A DNA stretch of 64,000 bases from assembly GCF_035917275.1 (NCBI RefSeq), contig NZ_CP108509.1:1116001-1180000 (forward strand), read 5' to 3'. Position numbers and translations under genes: made by a program. Origin of the DNA: Streptomyces sp. NBC_01237. Its GTDB lineage: Bacteria; Actinomycetota; Actinomycetes; Streptomycetales; Streptomycetaceae. Of the stretch, positions 17,606 to 25,892 are shown piece by piece (the first letter of the stretch is position 1; each line of letters opens with the position of its first letter). The notes under the pieces are model-generated. The model was given only the letters and a program-made list of their open reading frames with translations. It ran no database searches and had not been told where the DNA came from.

Positions 17606-18448
17606 CTACTCGCTCCGATTGCGTACCAGATCCTGGGTGAGGCGGTGCAGACGCAGTGCGGCGTCCGGGTCGAACGACGGCCCCTTCAGCGGCAGTCGAC
17701 GAGTGACACGGTAGGCGGTGAAGCGTTCGGCCGGCGGTTCGTCCAGGAGGCGGGCCATGGGGGCGACGGCCTTCGCCACGGAGGTGGCGAGCAGGGCGAA
17801 GGACGCCTTGGTGAGGGTGCGCAGCGGTTGTGGAAGATGGTCGGGCATGCCGGTCGCCACGACCCCGGGGTTGTAGCCGATGTAGCGGATGGGGGTGCCG
17901 GCGTACACGGTGGCGTAGGCCGTACCGAGCAGGTCGTTGGCACGGAAGGACTGCAGGGTGGCCCTGGTGCCGCTGTAGTGGCGCGTCAGTTGCAGGTCGT
18001 CCCAGTGGATCCGGCCCAGGGGGACGCCGGGGGTGCCGACGTTCATGATGACCGGTCGTGGTGCGGACTCCAGCGCCGTGCGCAGGCCGTGGCCGAGGAC
18101 GTACCGGCTCAGGTAGGCGAGGGCGAAGCTGTGCTCGAACCCTTCGCGGGTGACGGTGCGGGGGCCGGAGAGCCGGTACCGCTGGGCGCACAGGATCAGT
18201 GTGTCCACCGAGGTGCAGGCGCTCTCGACCGTGGCGACGAGTTCCTCGGCCGCCGCGACCGAGGTCAGGTCGGCCCGCAGGAATGTGACGCGGTCACCGG
18301 CCGGAAGGGCGGACGCCTCCGCCAGCAGGGCCTCGCCCTTCGCGGGTGTGCTGCCCACTGCGAGCACCCGCGCACCTTGGCGCAGGTAGTGCAGAGCGAG
18401 CCCTTTGCCGAGCCCGTCGGTTCCTCCAGTGATGACCACGGTCCGCAT
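17606..18448 (-). CDS. Short-chain dehydrogenase/reductase
   Basis: 280 residues. The N-terminal nucleotide-binding motif is TGGTDGLGKGLA; LILCAQ replaces the usual NNAG block, and the active-site motif is HYSGTRATLQSFRA, i.e. Tyr-x3-Arg where most SDRs have Tyr-x3-Lys. That substitution could weaken catalysis, or the family may tolerate it. Clear GGGAG ribosome site. It is transcribed away from a TetR gene and the shared region carries two TetR-type operators, so it is probably the regulator's main target. A link to either flanking biosynthetic cluster is not shown. Confidence 0.85.
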   Translation of the reverse strand: MRTVVITGGTDGLGKGLALHYLRQGARVLAVGSTPAKGEALLAEASALPAGDRVTFLRADLTSVAAAEELVATVESACTSVDTLILCAQRYRLSGPRTVTREGFEHSFALAYLSRYVLGHGLRTALESAPRPVIMNVGTPGVPLGRIHWDDLQLTRHYSGTRATLQSFRANDLLGTAYATVYAGTPIRYIGYNPGVVATGMPDHLPQPLRTLTKASFALLATSVAKAVAPMARLLDEPPAERFTAYRVTRRLPLKGPSFDPDAALRLHRLTQDLVRNRSE

Positions 18449-18513
18449 CCCCGACTCCCTTTCCCTCCGGGCCGCGTGACGGACACGCGGCCCGATCCCA
18501 CGGAACCAATATA

Positions 18514-18530
18514 CGGATATCCTCTATCCG
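18514..18530. promoter_or_regulatory. TetR-type operator, copy 1
   Basis: CGGATA-TCCTC-TATCCG, a 17-bp inverted repeat. It lies in the SDR/TetR divergent region, nearer the SDR start. Confidence 0.75.
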
Positions 18531-18555
18531 CTTACGCGGGGACCGTACCACGAAC

Positions 18556-18572
18556 CGGATATGCTGTATCCG
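18556..18572. promoter_or_regulatory. TetR-type operator, copy 2
   Basis: CGGATA-TGCTG-TATCCG, identical arms to copy 1 and centred 42 bp from it (about four helical turns). It lies 35 bp upstream of the TetR start, which suits autorepression. Confidence 0.75.
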
Positions 18573-18607
18573 TTTCAATGGAGCTACACCGACGGAAGGA
18601 GCCGTTC

Positions 18608-19246
18608 ATGGGCAGGCAGCGGGAGGACGAGGAACCCGCCGTGGCGTCGGGACGCCCGTTGAGACGGGATGCCGAGCTCAACCGCCGGCGCATCCTCCGG
18701 GCCGGGCGCGAGGTCTTCGCGGCGCGCGGCCTTCAGGCCACGCTCAACGACGTCGCGCACCACGCCGGCCTCGGAGTCGGCACCGTCTACCGGAAGTTCC
18801 CCGACAAACAGGCGCTCGCGCAGGCCGTCTTCGGCGAGGAGCTCGACGAGATCGCGGCGATGGCGCAGGAGGCCCGGGCCGGGCGCGACGCCTTCGCCGC
18901 CCTGGCCGACTTCCTTGAGCGGGCCCTGGCACGGGCCGCGCACAACCGCGGGCTGCGCGAGCTGATGCGCCACGGCACCGTCGAAGGCGCCGGCCTGGCC
19001 CGAGCCCGGCGGGAGATCACCTCGCACTGCGAGCAGCTCGTGGCGCGGGCCCGCACCCAGGGCTCGCTGCGCGACGGAGTCACCGAGGCCGACCTCGCGC
19101 CGATCGCCGCGATGATCGACGCCGTCATGTCCCTGCCCGCCGAACACCCGTCCGAGGCGTGGCGACGTTATCTGGCGATCATTCTCGACGGACTTCGCAC
19201 CCGTCCGCACCAGGCACCGCTGCCCGGTCCGGGTGATGCGCCCTGA
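18608..19246 (+). CDS. TetR-family transcriptional repressor
   Basis: 212 residues. N-terminal helix-turn-helix: NRRRILRAGREVFAARGLQ then TLNDVAHHAGLGVGTVYRKF, the standard TetR DNA-binding block at about residues 25-70; the C-terminal ligand domain is helical (ALADFLERALARAAHNRGLRE). GGAAGGAG precedes ATG 18608. It diverges from the SDR gene and two matching 17-bp palindromes lie in between. The most likely circuit is repression of itself and the SDR gene, relieved by a small molecule. Confidence 0.9.
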   Translation: MGRQREDEEPAVASGRPLRRDAELNRRRILRAGREVFAARGLQATLNDVAHHAGLGVGTVYRKFPDKQALAQAVFGEELDEIAAMAQEARAGRDAFAALADFLERALARAAHNRGLRELMRHGTVEGAGLARARREITSHCEQLVARARTQGSLRDGVTEADLAPIAAMIDAVMSLPAEHPSEAWRRYLAIILDGLRTRPHQAPLPGPGDAP

Positions 19247-19424
19247 GCCCTCGGGAGCCACCGCGGGCCGAGGTGGCGCAGGGGGAGCGCGCGGGTGGCG
19301 CGCCGTAGTTCGATCTTTCAGCACCTATGTCACGCCTGGTCAGATCGGCGGGCGCAATCTCACACTGTCTGTCGGCCCTCCCGGGCTGTCGTCGGCACAG
19401 TGCCGCCCCCGGGAGCGATGGCGC

Positions 19425-21134
19425 ATGCGGTGGTCAACGTACCGGCATGAGCATATGGAAGGCCGAAATTTCCGGGTGGTAGCAGATATGAGTCATCAGA
19501 GTTGGCCGATTTTTGCCGTGTGCGCTCACGAAGGCGGGCAGGCGGAAGGGTTCCACGAACAATTCGCGGCTCCTCTGGGCGAGGTCGCCGATGTCGATTC
19601 CCTGATCCGTGTGGCCTATAAGTACTTCGCGGCGCTCGGTGCGCACGTTCCGGCATCGCCGTCCGCGCTCTGCGGCTGCGGTCAGGGGCGGGAAGCGATG
19701 TGCGCGGCATGTGGCGGCCGCTGGCTGTCCACCGCGTACAGGGCCGCGAAAATCCCCGAGAAGGCAAGTCGCGGCGCTTTCATGGACGGCCTGCTCAAGG
19801 ACGAACACAAGGGTGCCACCGGGATCACCAAAGCGGCGGTTCTGGGAAGCGTCCTCAAGGTGGTGGGCGATGTGCTGCGGGAATGGCACCGAGGAAACCA
19901 CTTCGAGAATCCGGGAGGTGGCGAAGAGCTTTCGCTGCTCGGCAGGAACCCGTTCCTGCGGCCCGCCCCGGAGCTGTGCGACGACCATGTCGGCGAATGC
20001 GCGATCCTGGTACTGACCAGCGGATTCCCGCTCGCCCACGCCCGGTCGGACCTTTGGGCGGCATCGAGGCTGGGCCTCGGCTGGGCATGCGACTACCAGG
20101 GCGGAGACCACTACGAGTACGCGGACTGGCTCAAGGTACAGCGGGCGACGACGCTGCCGGGCCGGGTGCGTGACGCGGAAGAAGTGGTGTGCCTCGGACT
20201 CAGTCAGGGGGTGGACTCCGGTGGGCGGGTGGACGCCCACTGGCTGTGCGACGCGGCTCTCCCCGCCGGGGTGGACCCGCTTCCGATCCTGCTGGGCTCC
20301 GAACTCGTCAACTTCGGGATCCTCGGCGATGTCGAGTCCGACTGCGACGAGTTCGCGCGCAGCGTGGTCGCCCGCCTCGGCGTGATGATCATCTGCAGTA
20401 GCGTCGACATGGTGGACGAGGCCATGTGCGGGGAGCGCAATCTCCTCGACACCCTCTGCGAGTCCGGTGCCCGGGGCGCGATCGAGTGGGCCGTGGAGCG
20501 CATCCGCGACGACTCGTGGTCCCGGTCCGAGACGGATGCGTGGGCCCTGTGGAGCCACTACGTCTGGCTGGGACAGCGGCACCGGTTCGTGTTCCGGGGG
20601 CTGCCGGAGCGGACACAGGCCGAACTGGCGACGAGTTGGCGGGACTCCGACAGCCTGTCCGCGCTGCTGCGGACGCAGCGCGCGTATCTCTCCACCGTCG
20701 TGCCCGACCCCGAGTTGCTGGTGGCCTGCGACTGCTGCGACTACGTCGCCATGGCCCGCGAGATGACGGCATGGCTGAAGGCGGCGAACGGCTCGGTCGA
20801 TGTGCGGGACGAAGGACAGGTCGCGTTCGTCAAACTCGTCGACGCGTGTGGAGTCAACGAGTGCGACAACTGGCATCGCGGCATCCTCGATCTGTGCCCG
20901 TCGCTGCGGGCCAGGCACAGGGTTCTCCTGCGGTCCCTCGTCCGCGACATCCGGAAGTTCACGGCGGGGCTGGACCACTACGTGGCGTACCTGAAGGGCG
21001 CGGACTGCGGCTTCCTGCCCGTCCGGCCGCAACGGATCGCGGACGAAGCGTCGGCGGACCTGTGCGCGAAGTACCACGGGCACCTCATGCGCGCCGCGCG
21101 GAGCGATCAGGTGGAGTTGGCCGGAGTTCGCTGA
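19425..21134 (+). CDS. Protein of unknown function, Cys-rich N-terminal segment
   Basis: About 569 residues from ATG 19425 (GGGAG 9 nt upstream; later in-frame ATGs at 19455 and 19488 are possible). Third-position GC is high over most of the frame, so it is a real gene, but the first 100 bp are less biased. I recognise no family. Visible features: LCGCGQGREAMCAACGGRW (CxC ... CxxC, a possible metal site), a mid-region rich in Trp/Asp/Tyr (GWACDYQGGDHYEYADWL), and Cys pairs such as ACDCCDY. No signal peptide, transmembrane segment or known catalytic motif. It stands alone between the TetR gene and a terminator. Confidence 0.7.
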   Translation: MRWSTYRHEHMEGRNFRVVADMSHQSWPIFAVCAHEGGQAEGFHEQFAAPLGEVADVDSLIRVAYKYFAALGAHVPASPSALCGCGQGREAMCAACGGRWLSTAYRAAKIPEKASRGAFMDGLLKDEHKGATGITKAAVLGSVLKVVGDVLREWHRGNHFENPGGGEELSLLGRNPFLRPAPELCDDHVGECAILVLTSGFPLAHARSDLWAASRLGLGWACDYQGGDHYEYADWLKVQRATTLPGRVRDAEEVVCLGLSQGVDSGGRVDAHWLCDAALPAGVDPLPILLGSELVNFGILGDVESDCDEFARSVVARLGVMIICSSVDMVDEAMCGERNLLDTLCESGARGAIEWAVERIRDDSWSRSETDAWALWSHYVWLGQRHRFVFRGLPERTQAELATSWRDSDSLSALLRTQRAYLSTVVPDPELLVACDCCDYVAMAREMTAWLKAANGSVDVRDEGQVAFVKLVDACGVNECDNWHRGILDLCPSLRARHRVLLRSLVRDIRKFTAGLDHYVAYLKGADCGFLPVRPQRIADEASADLCAKYHGHLMRAARSDQVELAGVR

Positions 21135-21276
21135 CCGCGGGGATACCGGAGTGCGGGTTTCCCGGCGGCCTCTCCTCGATCGGGCCCGCTCGCGAGATCG
21201 GCGCCGATCGGCGGGCCACTCCGGGCGGGAGGCCCGACCCGCCCCCGGTCCCCCGGATCCAGCCGCTCCGCCGCGC

Positions 21277-21311
21277 CCCGGAGCGGGAGCCCCTTTCGCT
21301 CCCGCTCCGGG
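21277..21311. terminator. Bidirectional hairpin terminator
   Basis: 13-bp perfect arms (CCCGGAGCGGGAG and its complement) with a 9-nt loop. It lies between the unknown gene and the converging proC. The rest of the 390-bp gap (21135-21524) shows no gene that I can support. Confidence 0.75.
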
Positions 21312-21524
21312 CGGCGCTCAGCCCACACGCGCGAGGCACGGCGCGCGGTTCAGACGTGTTCCCGACCGGTACCTGGCGTCCGGTCCACCGCGGAGCCGCT
21401 GTGCGGGCGTGGGGTGTGCCCCCGTGCCAGCGCGGCCACGCACGACGCGCAGCACACGGTGGCGGCAAGTGATCTGCGCAGTCCGCGTATGAAGCCCACC
21501 CCGCCCTGCGGCCGCGTTCCCCGG

Positions 21525-22343
21525 TCACGCACGTGCCAGCCGTCCCATCGACAGCCGCACCGCGGCGTCCACGGCGCGCCGCGCGGCGGCGGGCACCTCG
21601 TCCGCGTCCAGCACACGCAACGCGGCCTCCGTCATGCCGCCCGGCGAGGCGACGGAGTCGATGACCGCGTCCACGGTCATCGCGTCCTGGGCCAGCAGCG
21701 CTCCGGTGCTGCGGACCGCGTGGGCGGCGAGGACCGCTGCCGTCCGCTCGTCGAGTCCCTGAGCCACGCCCGCCCCGGCGAGCGACCGCGCGAAGTGCGC
21801 GACCAGCGCCGGGCCCGCCCCGGACACCGCACTCACCGTCTCCAGCAGTTCCTCGGCGACGGTGAGCGTCTCTCCCAGCGGCGCGAACAGCTGCTCCACC
21901 GCACGCAGCCGGGACGCATCGGTACGGGGGCCGGCCGAGAACACGGTGGCTCCCGCGCGCACCCCCACCCCCACATTCGGCACGGCCCGCACCACCGGCA
22001 CACCGGGCAGGGGTGCCGCGACGGCCTCCGTCCGCCATGACGCCACCAGTGACAGCAGCGTCTGTTCCGGGCCGAGCAGGCCGGACAGGGCGGCGAGGGC
22101 CTCGGGTGTCTGGTGCGGATGCACGGCGAGCACCACGATGTCGGCGCCCCGCACCGCGTCGGCGCTCCCGTCCACCGCGGTGATGCCGAACTCCCGGCTC
22201 AGCGCCAGGGCCCCGGCCCCGCTGCGGGACACCCCGCGCAGCAGGTGCGCGGGGTGTCCGGCGCCGACGAGGCCCTGCACCAGGGCGCGGGTGATGCGGC
22301 CGCAGCCGATGAACGCGAGCGTCGGGTGGGCCGCCCCGCTCAT
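21525..22343 (-). CDS. proC: Pyrroline-5-carboxylate reductase
   Basis: 272 residues from ATG 22343, which overlaps the aminotransferase stop. Rossmann motif FIGCGRITRALVQGL at the N-terminus; the C-terminal ProC signature region reads SVASPGGMTEAALRVL near 222. It reduces pyrroline-5-carboxylate (or a substituted analogue) to proline with NADPH. It is last in the operon NRPS - NRPS - proB - proA - aminotransferase - proC. This placement, not with primary-metabolism genes, points to a pathway copy that feeds the Pro-type NRPS module. Confidence 0.88.
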   Translation of the reverse strand: MSGAAHPTLAFIGCGRITRALVQGLVGAGHPAHLLRGVSRSGAGALALSREFGITAVDGSADAVRGADIVVLAVHPHQTPEALAALSGLLGPEQTLLSLVASWRTEAVAAPLPGVPVVRAVPNVGVGVRAGATVFSAGPRTDASRLRAVEQLFAPLGETLTVAEELLETVSAVSGAGPALVAHFARSLAGAGVAQGLDERTAAVLAAHAVRSTGALLAQDAMTVDAVIDSVASPGGMTEAALRVLDADEVPAAARRAVDAAVRLSMGRLARA

Positions 22344-23548
22344 CGGGTCTCCTCGATCAGGGTGGCCACCGCGGAGACCCCACGTATCAGGCGCTCCTCG
22401 CTCTCCGCGCCGACCGCGATCCGTACGAACCGGTCGCACGAGGCGCCGTAGCCCGAGCCCGGTACCACTCCGACGCCATGCCGCACGAGCAACTCATGGG
22501 CGAAGTCGTCGGAGTTGAGCTTCGAGCCGCCGAGCGAGGCGAACAGGTAGAAGGTGGCGTCCCCTTCGAGGCAGTCGACACCCCGGTCGGCGAGAAGCCG
22601 CCCCATGCGGTTGCGGGTTTCCACCACCCTCCGGATCTGCGGCCTGGTGCGCTCCAGGACGGATTCGAAGTGCTCCGCGAGGTAGTAGCTCAGAATCGTC
22701 GGTGCGCACGTCACGAGGTGCTGCTGGATCTTGATGATCTGTGAGAGCAGGGACGCTCCCGCGACCAGATAGCCGATCCGCCAGCCCGAGATCCCGTAGT
22801 TCTTCGACATCGAGTTACACACGATGGTGTGCCGCTTGTCCGGGTCGTGCTCAAGGGCCGAGACGAAGCGCTCTCCGGCGGGCACGAACTCGTGGTAGGC
22901 CTCGTCGGCGATGAGGAACAGGCCGTGCTGGTCGGCCAGCCGGTGCAGGCCCCGCAGCTGATCGGCGCTCAGGCGGCGACCGGTGGGGTTGTGGGGATTG
23001 TTGACGATGATCGCCTTGGTGCGGGGCGTGATGCGGGCGCCGAACTCCTCCACGGACTCGTACCAGGGCGTCATCACCGGCACGGCACGGGCGAGGCGCA
23101 CCTGGTCGGGATAGCTCACCCACAGCGGCTCCGGGATGATCACCTCGTCGCCCGGTTCGAGCAGTGCGGTGAGCGCCATGTAGATCGCCGCCTTGGACCC
23201 GGCGGTCACCAGGATCTCCTGGGCCGCGTCGACCGGCGCGGTGGAGATCTCCTGCTGGTAGGCGGCCAGCTTCTCGCGCAGCAGTGGCACGCCCCGGGAG
23301 TGGGAGTAGTGATGGATCTTCTGGGCGGGCAGCCCTTCGAACGACGGCAGGGGAATGTCGAAGAACGCCTCGCCCAGGGAGAGCGTGATGATGTCCCGGC
23401 CGGCTTCCTGGAGTTCGTAGATCCGGTTGTTGAGCCGGATCGATGACGCCTCCGAGATCCCGTCGAGCAGGCTGGAGTGCCGCGGCGGCAGCAGTGGGGT
23501 CTCAGAGAACACGGACCTGCCCGCTTCCCCAGACGACGTTCTTGACAC
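22340..23548 (-). CDS. Class I/II PLP-dependent aminotransferase
   Basis: 402 residues, fold type I (AspC/AlaA-like). VNNPHNPTG near 187, ADEAYHEF near 219, and the PLP Lys in SMSKNYGISGWRIGY near 250. Starts may be GTG 23548 or GTG 23512; the second gives a smaller overlap with proA and has an AGG site. It is coupled to proC by ATGA. Its substrate is not readable: it may make or rescue glutamate, or transaminate a branched 2-oxo acid that then enters the ProB-ProA-ProC route. Confidence 0.88.
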   Translation of the reverse strand: MSRTSSGEAGRSVFSETPLLPPRHSSLLDGISEASSIRLNNRIYELQEAGRDIITLSLGEAFFDIPLPSFEGLPAQKIHHYSHSRGVPLLREKLAAYQQEISTAPVDAAQEILVTAGSKAAIYMALTALLEPGDEVIIPEPLWVSYPDQVRLARAVPVMTPWYESVEEFGARITPRTKAIIVNNPHNPTGRRLSADQLRGLHRLADQHGLFLIADEAYHEFVPAGERFVSALEHDPDKRHTIVCNSMSKNYGISGWRIGYLVAGASLLSQIIKIQQHLVTCAPTILSYYLAEHFESVLERTRPQIRRVVETRNRMGRLLADRGVDCLEGDATFYLFASLGGSKLNSDDFAHELLVRHGVGVVPGSGYGASCDRFVRIAVGAESEERLIRGVSAVATLIEETR

Positions 23549-24758
23549 AGGTCAGCGACTCCAGGCCCATCGGACCGCGGGCGTGCAGCTTCTGCGTGGA
23601 GACGCCGATCTCGACGCCGTAGCCGAACTCACCGCCGTCGGAGTAGCGCGTGGAGGTGTTCACGAAGACGCTGCCGGAGTCGATCGCGCGGGCGAAGCGC
23701 CGTGCCACCGCGATGTCCTGCGCCACGATGCCCTCGGCGTTGCGCGTTCCGTAGCGGTTGATGTGGGCCAGGGCGTCGTCGAGGCTGTCGACGACCTTCA
23801 CCGCGAGCACCAGGTCCAGGTACTCAGTCTCCCAGTCGGCCTCCCGCGCCTCCACGGCAGCGGGCCACGCCTTGCGGGTGCGGTCGTCGCCGCGGATCTC
23901 GACGCCCAGGTCCCGCAGCGCGTCGAGGGTCTTGGGCAGCCAGTCCGCCGCCAGGTCGGCGTGGACGAGGAGTGTCTCCACGGCGTTGCACACGCTGGGG
24001 CGGGACGTCTTGCCGTTGACCACGATGTCCGTCGCCATGGCCCGGTCCGCTGTCGCGTCCACGTACACATGACAGTTGCCGTCGCCGTCGATGACGGTCG
24101 GTACCGTCGCGTTGTCCTGCACCGTCTTGATCAGGCCGGGACCGCCGCGGGGCACCAGCAGATCGAGGTACTCGTCGGCGCGCAGCAGCTCCAGGGCCGC
24201 CTCGCGCGATGTGTCGCGGACGAGCTGCACCGCGTCGTCGGGCACGTCCTCCTGCCGCCGCAGGACCTCCGTGAGGACATCGGCGATGGCGGCGTTGGTG
24301 TGCTGTGCGATCGACGAGCCGCGCAGGACCGCCGCGTTGCCCGTCTTCAGGCACAGGGCCGCGACGTCGGCCGTGACGTTGGGCCGCGCCTCGTAGATCA
24401 CGGCGACAACGCCGAGGGGCTCGCGGACCTGCTCGATCTGCAGGCCGTTGGGCCGGGTCCAGCCCTGAACCACGGCGCCGACGGGGTCGGGCAGGTCGAC
24501 GATCGTACGGATCGCCTTCGTCATGCCGGCAATGCGCTTGTCGGTGAGGGTCAGCCGGTCGATCAGGGTCGCCGAGGTGCCGGCCTCGCGGGCGGCGGCG
24601 ACGTCGAGCTGATTGGCCTCCTGCAGCCGGGCCGCGGCCGTGTCGATGGCTTCGGCCATCTCCATGAGCACCCGGTCCTTGACCTCGGTCGTCAGTTCCT
24701 TCACGACCAGCGACGCCTCGTAGGCACGGCGGCAGATCTCATTGACAGGTACGGACAT
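23502..24758 (-). CDS. proA: Glutamate-5-semialdehyde dehydrogenase (gamma-glutamyl phosphate reductase)
   Basis: 418 residues from ATG 24758, the usual ProA length. Family signatures: EPLGVVAVIYEARPNVTAD near 110, catalytic Cys in NGKTSRPSVCNAVETLLVH near 258, and YSDGGEFGYGVEIGVSTQKL near 375. It reduces gamma-glutamyl phosphate to the semialdehyde that cyclises to pyrroline-5-carboxylate. It sits 1 bp after proB and overlaps the aminotransferase start. Part of the biosynthetic operon. Confidence 0.93.
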   Translation of the reverse strand: MSVPVNEICRRAYEASLVVKELTTEVKDRVLMEMAEAIDTAAARLQEANQLDVAAAREAGTSATLIDRLTLTDKRIAGMTKAIRTIVDLPDPVGAVVQGWTRPNGLQIEQVREPLGVVAVIYEARPNVTADVAALCLKTGNAAVLRGSSIAQHTNAAIADVLTEVLRRQEDVPDDAVQLVRDTSREAALELLRADEYLDLLVPRGGPGLIKTVQDNATVPTVIDGDGNCHVYVDATADRAMATDIVVNGKTSRPSVCNAVETLLVHADLAADWLPKTLDALRDLGVEIRGDDRTRKAWPAAVEAREADWETEYLDLVLAVKVVDSLDDALAHINRYGTRNAEGIVAQDIAVARRFARAIDSGSVFVNTSTRYSDGGEFGYGVEIGVSTQKLHARGPMGLESLTCVKNVVWGSGQVRVL

Positions 24759-24759
24759 C

Positions 24760-25860
24760 TCAGGCCTCCAGAAAACGGATGTAGTCGACGTGATGGATGA
24801 CGGTTGTCCCAGTGGGGTGGCGCATGCCCGTGATCGTGTCGCAGGCCGTACTGGCGCGGCCTCGGGCGATGACGCCCTGGCCGGGCACGAGCACATCGAC
24901 CACGGAGTCCGCGGTGAAGGTGCCCTCGACCGTGATGCTGTGACCGAGCGTCAGCGGCCGCCCGTCGCGCACGGCGGCGACCGCCTCGGGGTGGCAGACG
25001 ACCCGGCCGGCGGGTGGCGCGCCCAGGGCCCGCCACAGTCGGCCGAGGTCAAGCTCCTTGTCGGGCGTGCGCGGGTGGACGAGTGTGCCGACGGGCTTCC
25101 CGACCACCGCGCGCACCACGACGTCGGGGCTGTCGGCTCCCGCGATGACGGTGGGGACACCGGCCATGGAGGCGATCCACGCCGCGCACAGCTTCGCGGG
25201 CATTCCGCCGGTACCGAGTCCTTGCGCGGCCAGACCGGCGAGGCGCTCCACCTCCGGGGTCATGGCGAGCACTTCGGGGATGAGCCGGGCGTCGGCGTCG
25301 CGCCGCGGATCGCTCTCGAACAGTCCCGGCACATCCGTCAGCAGGACCAGTCTCGCCGCGCCGAGCGCCGCGGCGAGCAGCGCCGCGAGCACATCGTTGT
25401 TGCGGACCATGACGGCGTCGTTCTCGTTCACCACCGGTACGAGCCCGCTCGCCAGGCTCTCCTCGACCACGGTGCGGGCGCTGTCGCGGTGCTCGGGGTG
25501 CGTGAGGTCGGGCGGCGTCAGGAGGATCTGTGCCGCGAGGAGTCCACGGTGGGCCAGGGCCTGGCGGCATGCGTCGAACAGCACTCCCTGTCCGACAGCG
25601 GCGGCGAGCTGGCGGCTGTGGGCCGGCTGTCCTCCGACAGGCGTGAGCAGCAGCGCGTCACCCGCGGCGATAGCCCCGGACGCGATGAGTACCGGCTGCA
25701 CGCCGTCGGCGCGCAGCTGCACCACCGCGTCCGCGAGCGCGTCCAGTTTGGCCGGGTCGGGGCGTCCCTCCGACATGAGGGAGGACGTACCGATCTTGAT
25801 GACGACGCGTCCTGCAGCGGCGCCGAGCGACATGCTTGACCTGCTTCCGGTAGGGGACAT
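24760..25860 (-). CDS. proB: Glutamate 5-kinase
   Basis: 366 residues, amino-acid kinase domain followed by a C-terminal PUA domain (VDVLVPGQGVIARGRAS region). Motifs: VVIKIGTSSLMSEG near 20, VLIASGAIAAG near 56, NENDAVMVRNNDVLAALLA near 145, GLGTGGMPAKLCAAW near 215. It phosphorylates the side-chain carboxylate of glutamate. A cluster copy is often free of normal proline feedback control, but that cannot be read here. The start lies 32 bp after the NRPS stop. Confidence 0.92.
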   Translation of the reverse strand: MSPTGSRSSMSLGAAAGRVVIKIGTSSLMSEGRPDPAKLDALADAVVQLRADGVQPVLIASGAIAAGDALLLTPVGGQPAHSRQLAAAVGQGVLFDACRQALAHRGLLAAQILLTPPDLTHPEHRDSARTVVEESLASGLVPVVNENDAVMVRNNDVLAALLAAALGAARLVLLTDVPGLFESDPRRDADARLIPEVLAMTPEVERLAGLAAQGLGTGGMPAKLCAAWIASMAGVPTVIAGADSPDVVVRAVVGKPVGTLVHPRTPDKELDLGRLWRALGAPPAGRVVCHPEAVAAVRDGRPLTLGHSITVEGTFTADSVVDVLVPGQGVIARGRASTACDTITGMRHPTGTTVIHHVDYIRFLEA

Positions 25861-25892
25861 GTGCGCGCACGGGGATGAGCCGGGTGAAGGGG

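Noticed and set aside
19255..19320. tRNA-like stretch (GGTGGCGCAGGGGGAGCGC followed by TTCGATC)
   Set aside because: Resembles a D-arm and T-loop, but no anticodon arm or complete acceptor stem can be folded; probably chance.
21525..25860. Possibility that proB, proA and proC are simply the housekeeping proline operon
   Set aside because: Not excluded, but they directly follow and are co-oriented with NRPS genes and include an aminotransferase; a pathway role is the better reading until the rest of the genome is checked.
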